Assembly (NCBI RefSeq): GCF_011753055.1
Contig: NZ_VWWJ01000036.1
Span: forward strand, 1 to 58,563
Reading direction: 5' to 3'
Origin: Burkholderia sp. Ax-1719
GTDB lineage: Bacteria > Pseudomonadota > Gammaproteobacteria > Burkholderiales > Burkholderiaceae
DNA length: 58,563 nt
In this document: one piece after another, positions 24,135 through 31,653 of the stretch
Layout of the letters: each line of letters starts with the position of its first letter
Numbering within the stretch: position 1 is the stretch's first letter
Made by a program: the position numbers and the translations under genes
The notes under the pieces: model-generated
What the model was told of the DNA's origin: nothing
The model's database searches: none
Seen by the model: only the letters and a program-made list of their open reading frames with translations

Positions 24135-26192
24135 ATGCAAACCCTGATCGAGGCATTGCAAGGCACTGCAGACCTCGTGGTGAACCGTTTCTACGAGGAG
24201 CTGGCTCGCCTGCCTAAATCCCGGCGCATTCTGGAAATGCTGTCGGAGCCGGAACTCGCCCAGTTAAAATCGCGGCAGATCCAGAATCTGCTGGCGATTG
24301 CCCAGCCCGGACTGACCTCGAAAGCGCATGCCGAAATGGCGATGCGCATCGGCCGCATTCACGCCATTGTCGGACTCGACAAGGAAGAACTGGTGCGCAG
24401 CCGCGGCATCCTGCAGGAACTGCTTTACAAACTGATTGGGCGCAACGTGAGCAGCCAGGCGCTTTCGCTCTACTCACGCCGCCTGACTTCCGATACCGCC
24501 TGGCAATTGAAAGCCTATCAATCCGTCGAAGACTCGCAGCAGGACGTACTTCAGCGCATCACGCGCATCGTCTGGGAAGCGGGCAGCTACACGCATTTCA
24601 TCGATCAGGTGATCGCGACGCTTGCCGCGCACGATGAAGTCACTGCTTGCGCCATCGGCCGCCCTGACGCGGCCGGCATTTTCCATTTCGAAGCGGGCAC
24701 CGGCAGCACCGCCGGCGACGGCCTGGTCAATGTGCTGATGGCGCAAGGACACGAAATCAGCGTGCGCGCCGATCATCCGCAAGGGCAGGGCGCCGTGGGG
24801 CGCGCGTGGCGCAGCGGCAACCCCGAACGCGTGGTCAATTACCAGACCGATCCGCTCGTCGCGCGCTGGCGCGAAGTCGCCGAACGCGAAGGGCTGCGCT
24901 CGGCCGTGGCGTTGCCGCTGGCCGCGCCGGGCCAGACGCCGATCGCAATCCTGATGCTCTACAGCGCGTACCCGGGCGGTTTCGTCGGCCCCGATCAAGT
25001 GGCTTTCGTCGAATTGCTGCAAACGCTGCTGGGCTGCGCGGTCACGCGCCTGCAGACGCACGACGGTCTACATGTCGCCGCCGTGCCGATGAGCGTGCGC
25101 CAGCATTGGGCCGCGCTCGTGCGCACCGGCGCGCTGGAAATGCACTATCAACCGCTGCTGAATCTGGCGAGCGGCCATTGCGGCAAGGTCGAAGCGCTCG
25201 CGCGGCTGCGCGACGGCGAGCGCCTGCTGACGCCCGACGAATTCCTCTTTGCGCTGGCTTCCGACGATCTGCTCGAACTGTTCGTGCGCGGCCTGCAACA
25301 GGCGCTCGCCGAGCGCGCGCAATGGCTTGCGGCGGGCCACGATCTGGAAATGTCGATCAATCTGCCGCCCGCCGCGCTCAACGATATCCGCTACTTCGAC
25401 GCGACCTGCGAATTGTTGAGCGCACATGCATGCCCGAGCGCACGCCTGACGCTGGAAGTACTGGAGAACGAAGCGTTGTCGCTGAACCAGGGGCAACGTG
25501 CGATTCTTGCGAAGTTCCGTGCGCTGGGTGTATTGCTGGCGCAGGACGATCTGGGTTCGGGCCATAGCGGGCTGGCGCGGCTGCGCGAACTGCCCTTCGA
25601 CTGGATCAAGATCGACCGCGAGATCGCACACCTGGGCGGCGAAAAGCGCAGTGGCGATGCGACGCTCGACGCGCTGCGGGTCGTCTATCAGGTGACGCGG
25701 CTTGGGCACTCGCTCGGCAAGCTGGTGCTGGCGGAAGGCGTCGATGCGGCCGATCTGCTCGAAGCGCTCGCGATTCTCGGCGTGGATGGCGCGCAGGGCT
25801 ATGTGATCGCGCGGCCGATGCCGGCCGACGAACTCGCGGTGTGGATCGGCGGCGCGCCGCATGTGCCCGACGCCGGTGCGGGCGGCAGCGTGCTCGCGCG
25901 GCTTGCACACTTTATCGTCTGGGAAGAGCGCGTGCGCATGATCGCGGCAACGCCGGGCGCGGCGCGCGATCTGCTGGGCGCGAGCGATTCGCGCGATCCC
26001 TTGACACAGGCGCTGGTGGGTCTCGGCGATATTCTGCCTGCGGGCGAAGCGCGCGATGTGATTCAGCGCGATCTGCTGCGCGCGTTGCCAGGAGGACGCG
26101 AAAGCGCCGCGTGGCGGGCGGCGATGGCGCAGCTGATGCTGGCCATCGAAGTGGCGGCGCTGGAAGCGCATGCCACCGCGCACGCGCACTGA
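24135..26192 (+). CDS. Globin-sensor / GAF / EAL cyclic-di-GMP phosphodiesterase
   Basis: A 685-residue cytoplasmic protein. Residues 1-110 resemble the sensor-globin domain of DosC-type proteins; R-I-G-R-I-H-A-I-V-G-L at 71-81 places H76 where the proximal haem ligand lies. A GAF-like domain spans about 140-300. The EAL domain at about 325-570 retains catalytic residues: E353 in K-V-E-A-L-A-R, N in S-I-N-L-P, E in L-E-V-L-E-N-E, D471-D472 in Q-D-D-L-G-S-G, K in W-I-K-I-D-R-E and E in A-E-G-V-D. It should therefore hydrolyse c-di-GMP, possibly in response to oxygen or NO. A helical C-terminal region of about 110 residues is unassigned. ATG 24135 starts the globin-like part; an earlier in-frame ATG at 23994 codes for a basic, non-conserved leader. 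Confidence 0.85.
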   Translation: MQTLIEALQGTADLVVNRFYEELARLPKSRRILEMLSEPELAQLKSRQIQNLLAIAQPGLTSKAHAEMAMRIGRIHAIVGLDKEELVRSRGILQELLYKLIGRNVSSQALSLYSRRLTSDTAWQLKAYQSVEDSQQDVLQRITRIVWEAGSYTHFIDQVIATLAAHDEVTACAIGRPDAAGIFHFEAGTGSTAGDGLVNVLMAQGHEISVRADHPQGQGAVGRAWRSGNPERVVNYQTDPLVARWREVAEREGLRSAVALPLAAPGQTPIAILMLYSAYPGGFVGPDQVAFVELLQTLLGCAVTRLQTHDGLHVAAVPMSVRQHWAALVRTGALEMHYQPLLNLASGHCGKVEALARLRDGERLLTPDEFLFALASDDLLELFVRGLQQALAERAQWLAAGHDLEMSINLPPAALNDIRYFDATCELLSAHACPSARLTLEVLENEALSLNQGQRAILAKFRALGVLLAQDDLGSGHSGLARLRELPFDWIKIDREIAHLGGEKRSGDATLDALRVVYQVTRLGHSLGKLVLAEGVDAADLLEALAILGVDGAQGYVIARPMPADELAVWIGGAPHVPDAGAGGSVLARLAHFIVWEERVRMIAATPGAARDLLGASDSRDPLTQALVGLGDILPAGEARDVIQRDLLRALPGGRESAAWRAAMAQLMLAIEVAALEAHATAHAH

Positions 26193-26196
26193 ACGC

Positions 26197-27516
26197 CTAT
26201 TCCGGCATGGCGAGGGCGACATCGCGGCGCGATGTCTGCGGCTGCCGGCGTTCGAGGACTGCGATACAGATCAGCGAAACCCCCGCAAGTGCGCTATAGA
26301 ACAGCGCAAGTGGCCACCATTGGCCCGGGAAATCATGGGCGAGCAGCGTGCCGAGCAACGGCGTGAGGCCGCCCGCGAGCGCCGCGCAACATTGATAGGA
26401 TATCGAAATAGCGGAGTAGCGCACCCGTACCGGGAATGCGTTGGTCATGAAGCCTGCCATCACCGCGTAGGAACTGCACATGCACATCACCGTGATGGCG
26501 ATGCCGGCCACAATGGCAACCGGCTTGCCCGTGGACACCAGCACGAACATCGGCCACGGCGAAAGCATCGCCAGCGCGGCGGCCAGCGTGAGGAAGCGGC
26601 CCGCGCCCACGCGCTGAGCAAACCAACCCGAAGCAAGCTGCGTGAACAACTGAATGAACGCGACGATAAACAGGCAGTCGAGGATCAGGCCGCGATCGAG
26701 GCCAAGCGTCTGCGTCGTGTAGTTCAGCATGAAGGTGTTGACGAACCACGCGCCCGCCACGCCGATTACATTCGCACCCAGACACAGCAGCACGACGCGC
26801 CAGCTATCGCGCAGCACGTCGAGAATCGGCAGCGAAGCCGTGCGGCGCTGCGCCTTGACCGCCTCGAATTCGGGCGATTCGCCGACGCCCGAACGGATCA
26901 GCAAGCCCACCACCAGCAGCACGGCGCTGGCGATGAACGGCAGACGCCAGCCCCAGGAAAAGAGCGCGTCATGATCCAGATGGGCGACGCTGCGAAACGC
27001 CAGAAGCGCAAGAATCAAACCAGCGGGACTGCCCAGTTGTGCGAACGAAGCGAGGAAAGTGCGCTTGTTCTGCGGCGCATGTTCTCCCGCCATCAGCACC
27101 GCGCCGCCCCATTCGCCGCCAATCGCGATGCCCTGCGCAATGCGCAGCGCCACCAGCAACGCGGGTGCGAGCGCGCCTGCGCTTGCGTAAGTCGGCAGAA
27201 AACCGATGCCCACCGTCCCCACGCCCATGATCGAGAGCGTCGCAACCAGCGCTTTCTTGCGGCCGATGCGGTCGCCCAGATGACCGAATATCAGTCCGCC
27301 GAGCGGTCGCGCGAAAAAGCCCACGGCAAAGGTGCCGAACGATGCCAGCGTGCTGTAGAACGGCTCGTGCGACGGAAAAAACAGCTTGCCGAAAATCAGC
27401 GCAGCCGCTGTGGCATAGATATAAAAGTCGTACCACTCGATCGTCGTGCCGACGAAGGCGGCCAGCGAGGCGCGCGCGGGCTGGCGTCGGGTCTGCTGTA
27501 CGGCAGGTTGCGTCAT
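26197..27516 (-). CDS. MFS transporter, metabolite:H+ symporter (MHS) family
   Basis: A 439-residue, 12-helix importer. G-T-T-I-E-W-Y-D-F-Y-I-Y opens helix 1, G-H-L-G-D-R-I-G-R-K-K is the loop 2-3 motif, and R-I-A-Q-G-I-A-I-G-G-E-W-G-G-A is the MHS signature of helix 4-5 (ShiA, ProP, KgtP group). AAAGGAGA eight bases before the ATG is a strong ribosome site. It is the last gene of an operon after an acyl-CoA dehydrogenase and a CoA-transferase, so the carboxylic acid those enzymes degrade is its likely cargo. Confidence 0.92.
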   Translation of the reverse strand: MTQPAVQQTRRQPARASLAAFVGTTIEWYDFYIYATAAALIFGKLFFPSHEPFYSTLASFGTFAVGFFARPLGGLIFGHLGDRIGRKKALVATLSIMGVGTVGIGFLPTYASAGALAPALLVALRIAQGIAIGGEWGGAVLMAGEHAPQNKRTFLASFAQLGSPAGLILALLAFRSVAHLDHDALFSWGWRLPFIASAVLLVVGLLIRSGVGESPEFEAVKAQRRTASLPILDVLRDSWRVVLLCLGANVIGVAGAWFVNTFMLNYTTQTLGLDRGLILDCLFIVAFIQLFTQLASGWFAQRVGAGRFLTLAAALAMLSPWPMFVLVSTGKPVAIVAGIAITVMCMCSSYAVMAGFMTNAFPVRVRYSAISISYQCCAALAGGLTPLLGTLLAHDFPGQWWPLALFYSALAGVSLICIAVLERRQPQTSRRDVALAMPE

Positions 27517-27591
27517 GGTTGTCTCCTTTAACCTGAACTGGGCGTGTCGAGCCGGCTAAAGCCGGTCTTCGTTTTTTGCGCTGGCGGCGGC

Positions 27592-28803
27592 CTATCCCTT
27601 CACGACGCCGGCCTCAAAAAGCTTGCGTTGCGTATCGATATCGATGCCTAACGCGTCCAGCACCTTGCGCGTATCTGCGCCCAGGGCGGGCGGCGGCGTG
27701 CGATACGTTGCGGGCGTGCGCGAAAGCTTGACCGGCGCGCCGGTGCCGCGATAGCCGTCCATCTCCACCAGCATCTGCCGATGGCGCGTGTGGGGGTGCG
27801 TGGCCACCGCATCGACGGTCTGCACGGGCCCGCACGGCACCCCCGCCTGGATCAGCTCGCGCGCAAGCGGTTCGCAGTCGTGCAACGCAAGCCGCGCTTC
27901 GAGCGCCGCCTTCAGCTCGGCGCGATGCGCGCAACGGCTGCGGTTATTGGAGAAGCGCGCATCGTCGGCGAGTTCGGCGATGCCCAGATGCGCGCACAGC
28001 CGCGCGAACTGGCGATCGTTGCCCACCGCGAGAAAGATCGGCGCGCTGCCGGTTGCGTAGCTGTCGTAGGGCGCGATATTCGGATGCGCGTTGCCGCTGC
28101 GCTGCGGTGTGCGGCCATTGCCGAAGAAGTTGGGCAGATGCGGATGCAGCAATGAGACCCCGCAATCGTAAAGCGCGATATCGACTGATTGGCCGTGCCC
28201 GCTCTTTTCGCGTTCGGCCAGTGCGAGCAGGATGCCCGCGAGCGCATTCAACCCCGTGACCATATCGACGATGGGCAGGCCGATGCGCAACGCCGGGCCG
28301 TCGCTTGCGCCGTTCACGCTCATGAGGCCCGCCATCGCCTGGATCACGGCGTCATAGCCGGGCAGACCGCCCAGCGGACCATCGGGACCGAAGCCCGAAA
28401 TCGCGCAGTGAATCAGGCGCGGGAAGCGCGGTTTGAGATCGCGCTCGTAATCCATGCCCCAGCGCGCGAGCGTGCCGGGCTTGAAGTTTTCGACCAGCAC
28501 ATCCGCGCCTTCGAGCAACTGCCAGAGAATCGCGCGGCCTTCCTCACGCGACAGATCCACCGCGATGCCTTGCTTGTTGCGATTCACGCCCACGTAGTAC
28601 CAGGCGGTGTCGTCGAGGAAGGGCGGGCCCCAGCCGCGCGTCTCGTCGCCGTCAGGCGGTTCGAGCTTGATGACCTGCGCGCCGTGGTCCGCAAGCGCCT
28701 GCGTGCAGTAAGGGCCGCCCAGCACGCGGCTCAAATCGATGACGCGCAGACCGTGCAATGCGCCGACGTTTTTTGATGATTCGGATGCCTGATTATGGTG
28801 CAT
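27592..28803 (-). CDS. CaiB/BaiF-family CoA-transferase
   Basis: A 403-residue class III CoA-transferase. V-I-D-L-S-R-V-L-G-G-P-Y and the C-terminal half of the intertwined fold are typical; D180 in G-L-P-I-V-D-M-V-T-G fits the aspartate that forms the covalent intermediate. N-R-N-K-Q-G-I-A-V-D-L and V-E-N-F-K-P-G are family landmarks. It moves CoA between organic acids, activating the substrate for the adjacent acyl-CoA dehydrogenase. The start lies 11 bases after the dehydrogenase stop, with GAGG upstream, so the genes are in one operon; the MHS transporter follows after 75 bases. Confidence 0.92.
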   Translation of the reverse strand: MHHNQASESSKNVGALHGLRVIDLSRVLGGPYCTQALADHGAQVIKLEPPDGDETRGWGPPFLDDTAWYYVGVNRNKQGIAVDLSREEGRAILWQLLEGADVLVENFKPGTLARWGMDYERDLKPRFPRLIHCAISGFGPDGPLGGLPGYDAVIQAMAGLMSVNGASDGPALRIGLPIVDMVTGLNALAGILLALAEREKSGHGQSVDIALYDCGVSLLHPHLPNFFGNGRTPQRSGNAHPNIAPYDSYATGSAPIFLAVGNDRQFARLCAHLGIAELADDARFSNNRSRCAHRAELKAALEARLALHDCEPLARELIQAGVPCGPVQTVDAVATHPHTRHRQMLVEMDGYRGTGAPVKLSRTPATYRTPPPALGADTRKVLDALGIDIDTQRKLFEAGVVKG

Positions 28804-28814
28804 GCTGCGTCACC

Positions 28815-30575
28815 TCAGTGTGCGGGCATGAGCAGCATCGCATCGGCGAGCGCCATCGGTTGTTCATCCACCAGCGTGCGCAACTGCGCGCTATGGTCGT
28901 CGCGTTCGTCGAGTGCGAGCGGATCGCGCGGCAGCAACTTGTGGCGCACGATCAGATGCGCAAGCGCGAGACGCCGATAATCGGCCGCATCGCGCGATAC
29001 TTGCGCCGCTTCGCACGCCATGAAAGCCGCCGTCGTGGCGTGATAAAGCGCGCTGGCTGCCTGGCGCACCGATTCGTCGCGGCCACACTCGGCGACGGAA
29101 TCCAGTGCCGCGGCGGCCCGCTCGAACGAGGCGCGCAGCAGCGCTACGCTGGCATCGGGCAGTCCCGATTCAGCCAGTTCGGCGCACACGTAGCGGGCGA
29201 GCGCATCGAGCGCGCCTTCGCGTCGGGCTGCGCGCGCCACGTCCAACGCCACGATATTGCTCGTGCCTTCCCAGATCGATCCCAGATGCGCGTCGCGCAC
29301 GAGACGCGCATCGCTCCATTCCTCGATATAACCGACGCCGCCGCGCACTTCCATCGCGTCGCCCGTGACGCGGCGCGCGTCGCGGCAGGCGCGGAACTTG
29401 ATGAGCGGCGTGAGGATGCGCACGCATTTCGCGGCCAGTTCATCGCCGCGATCGGCGCGCGGCAGCAGGGTGGCGATGCGCATGAACAGCGTGCGCGCCT
29501 GTTCGGCGGGCAGCATCATCTTGAGCAACTGACGCTGCATCAAAGGCATATCGATCAGCTTGCGACCAAATGCTTCGCGATGACGCGCGACGTGCAGCGC
29601 CTCGGTGAGCGCACGGCGCATCAGGCCTGCCGCGCGCACGCCGTTCGACAGACGCGACATATTGATCATGTCGGCCATCTGATGGAAGCCGCGCCCGACT
29701 TCGCCGATCAGAAACGCCTGCGCGCCTTCGAGCACGATCTCGCCGCTCGCCATCGACCGGCTGCCGAGTTTGTCCTTGAGGCGCACGATGCGGTAGGCGT
29801 TGCGCGCGCCGTCGGGCAGCGTCTTCGGCAATAGAAAGAGCGCAAGACCCTTGATGCCTGCGGGCGCGCCGTCGACGCGTGCGAGCACCATGGCGAGATC
29901 GGCGTCGGCATTCGAGCAGAACCATTTGTCGCCGTGCAGGTGCCACAGGTCTTCGCCATGTGCGCCTGTGCTGCGTATCGCGCGCGTGGCGATGCGCGCG
30001 ACGTCGGAGCCGGCGGCCTGTTCGGTCATGAACATCGCGCCCTGATAGAGCGTGTCGAAGTCCTGCGAAGCGAGCATCGGCAGATAGCGCGCGATCAGGT
30101 CGGGCGTGCCGAACTTGCGCAGCGTGCGCGTGAGCGAATCGGTCATGCTCACGGGGCAGCACAGACCGAATTCGGCCTGAACGAATAAGTAGGTGAGCGC
30201 GTATTTGACGAGCGGCGCGGGCGCGCGATCGCGATGGCTCATCGCGGCCAGTCCGAGTTCCGCGTAGGCGACGCGTTCTAGCGCGACGTAGTCGGGGTGC
30301 TTGTCGATCTGCTGGATCGGCTCGCCGCGACGGGTGCGCTGGCGCAGCGTGGGCGGATGATGATCGGCGACGAGCGCGAGGTCGTCGAGTTCGTCGGAGG
30401 CGCGCTGGCCGAGCGAAACGAGTTGCGCTTCGATGCCGACATAGGCGGCGTCGCCGAGATAGCTGCGCAGTAGTGGCGCCAGACCCGGATCGCTGGTGTA
30501 GAAGTTGATGCCGCGGCTGTCCGGGATGTTGGACGCGCCGTCCGCTTGCGCGACAACGGCTGAATGATCGCTCAT
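28815..30575 (-). CDS. AidB-like acyl-CoA dehydrogenase
   Basis: A 586-residue flavoprotein, longer than ordinary acyl-CoA dehydrogenases (about 380) and in the size range of AidB. M-F-M-T-E-Q-A-A-G-S-D-V-A-R near residue 195 is the flavin-contact motif as found in AidB. R-E-A-F-G-R-K-L-I-D-M-P-L-M-Q-R and R-G-G-V-G-Y-I-E-E-W lie in the C-terminal helical part, and about 120 extra residues follow. The ATG at 30575 has GGAG nine bases upstream; an in-frame extension to 30698 would cross the divergent promoter. First gene of the operon with CoA-transferase and MHS importer, so a catabolic role is more likely here than AidB-type DNA protection. Confidence 0.88.
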   Translation of the reverse strand: MSDHSAVVAQADGASNIPDSRGINFYTSDPGLAPLLRSYLGDAAYVGIEAQLVSLGQRASDELDDLALVADHHPPTLRQRTRRGEPIQQIDKHPDYVALERVAYAELGLAAMSHRDRAPAPLVKYALTYLFVQAEFGLCCPVSMTDSLTRTLRKFGTPDLIARYLPMLASQDFDTLYQGAMFMTEQAAGSDVARIATRAIRSTGAHGEDLWHLHGDKWFCSNADADLAMVLARVDGAPAGIKGLALFLLPKTLPDGARNAYRIVRLKDKLGSRSMASGEIVLEGAQAFLIGEVGRGFHQMADMINMSRLSNGVRAAGLMRRALTEALHVARHREAFGRKLIDMPLMQRQLLKMMLPAEQARTLFMRIATLLPRADRGDELAAKCVRILTPLIKFRACRDARRVTGDAMEVRGGVGYIEEWSDARLVRDAHLGSIWEGTSNIVALDVARAARREGALDALARYVCAELAESGLPDASVALLRASFERAAAALDSVAECGRDESVRQAASALYHATTAAFMACEAAQVSRDAADYRRLALAHLIVRHKLLPRDPLALDERDDHSAQLRTLVDEQPMALADAMLLMPAH

Positions 30576-30684
30576 CGATTTGTCTCCGTGGATTCTTTTG
30601 TGCGGCGCACCGTATCTGCCGGCGCGATAGTGAACCCAGCTTAGGCAAGGCGTCGATAAGCGTCCAATACAACCGATGTCCTGT

Positions 30685-30705
30685 ACGATAAGCGCCATCT
30701 ATCGT
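30685..30705. promoter_or_regulatory. Candidate LysR binding site (T-N11-A dyad)
   Basis: ACGATA (30685-30690) and TATCGT (30700-30705) are perfect 6-base arms around a 9-base spacer and satisfy the T-N11-A pattern (T30689, A30701). The dyad lies 43 bases before the LysR start, between it and the divergent acyl-CoA dehydrogenase operon. The sequence CGATAAGCG at its left arm recurs about 35 bases upstream, perhaps a second subsite. Confidence 0.55.
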
Positions 30706-30747
30706 TAAACCAGCAACGAGATCGCGCAAGCGACAGGAGACGCCACG

Positions 30748-31623
30748 ATGGAACTCAAGCAATTGCGCTATTTCGTGGCCGTTGCGGAGGAACTGCATTT
30801 TGGTCGCGCGGCGCGGCGGCTGTTCATTTCGCAGCCCGCGCTGAGTTTCGATATCCGCAAGTTCGAAGAGCAATTGGGCGTGCAGTTGCTCGAACGCAGC
30901 AACAAGGCCGTCACGCTCACGAATGCCGGTTATGTGCTGCTGGAGGAGGCGCGACGGTTGCTGGAACAGGCCGACGAGGTGAAGCGGATCGCCGCGCGCT
31001 CGGCGCATGGATTGGCGGGGCGGCTGCGCATCGGCTTCGTCAATTCGATGCTGTATCGCGGCTTGCCCGCCGCCGTGAGCCGCTTCGAAGCCGATCATCC
31101 CGGCGTGGAAGTCGTGCTGCGCGAGATGAACACCATCGAGCAGGTGCAGGCCTTGCAGCGTTTGCAGATCGACCTGGGCTTCGCGCACTGGGGTCGCTTT
31201 CCCGCCGAGGTGCAATCGGAAACGCTGTTTTCCGAGCCGTTTTTGTGTTGTCTGCCAGCCGGGCATGCTCTGGCGCGCAAGCGACGTATCGATCTGGCGT
31301 CACTGGCGCGCGAGCCGTTTATCCTGTTTCCGCGCTCGGTATCGCCGCACTATCACGACCAGATTATCGCGACCTGTGTGGAGGCGGGTTTCAGTCCGCA
31401 GATTCGCCATGAGGCCCGCTTGTGGCAGACCGTGGTGACGATGGTGGAGTTCGGCATGGGCGTCGCGCTCGTCCCCGCTGCGCTCGGACGTATGGGCGGG
31501 GAGCGGGCCGTGTTCAGGCCATTGACGAGCAATCCTTATGAATCGCAGGTGCTGCGGCTCGTGCGCGCGGGAGAGACGGACGCGATTGTGCAGGGGTTTT
31601 CGGCCTGGCTGGGCAGAACGTGA
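30748..31623 (+). CDS. LysR-family regulator of the adjacent CoA-linked catabolic operon
   Basis: A 291-residue regulator. M-E-L-K-Q-L-R-Y-F-V-A-V-A-E-E-L-H-F-G-R at the start and L-F-I-S-Q-P-A-L-S-F-D-I-R-K-F-E as the recognition helix are typical of the CatR/BenM-like branch, which commonly controls degradation of aromatic or organic acids. The effector domain runs from about residue 90. GGAG lies nine bases before the ATG. It is divergent from the dehydrogenase/CoA-transferase/transporter operon with a T-N11-A dyad between, so it very probably activates that operon. Confidence 0.93.
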   Translation: MELKQLRYFVAVAEELHFGRAARRLFISQPALSFDIRKFEEQLGVQLLERSNKAVTLTNAGYVLLEEARRLLEQADEVKRIAARSAHGLAGRLRIGFVNSMLYRGLPAAVSRFEADHPGVEVVLREMNTIEQVQALQRLQIDLGFAHWGRFPAEVQSETLFSEPFLCCLPAGHALARKRRIDLASLAREPFILFPRSVSPHYHDQIIATCVEAGFSPQIRHEARLWQTVVTMVEFGMGVALVPAALGRMGGERAVFRPLTSNPYESQVLRLVRAGETDAIVQGFSAWLGRT

Positions 31624-31624
31624 A

Positions 31625-31650
31625 GCGCAGTGATGGGTGCTGCGCGGTTT
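31625..31650 (+). terminator. Possible terminator after the LysR gene
   Basis: GCGCAG (31625-31630) and CTGCGC (31640-31645) form a 6-base-pair stem with a 9-base loop, followed by GGTTT. It lies directly after the LysR stop and before the facing nrdJ stop. The stem is short and the T-run weak. Confidence 0.35.
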
Positions 31651-31653
31651 CCC

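Noticed and set aside
29440..31266. A 608-codon minus-strand frame across the acyl-CoA dehydrogenase and LysR genes
   Set aside because: It is a different frame of the dehydrogenase strand and antisense to LysR, with Arg-rich shadow composition.
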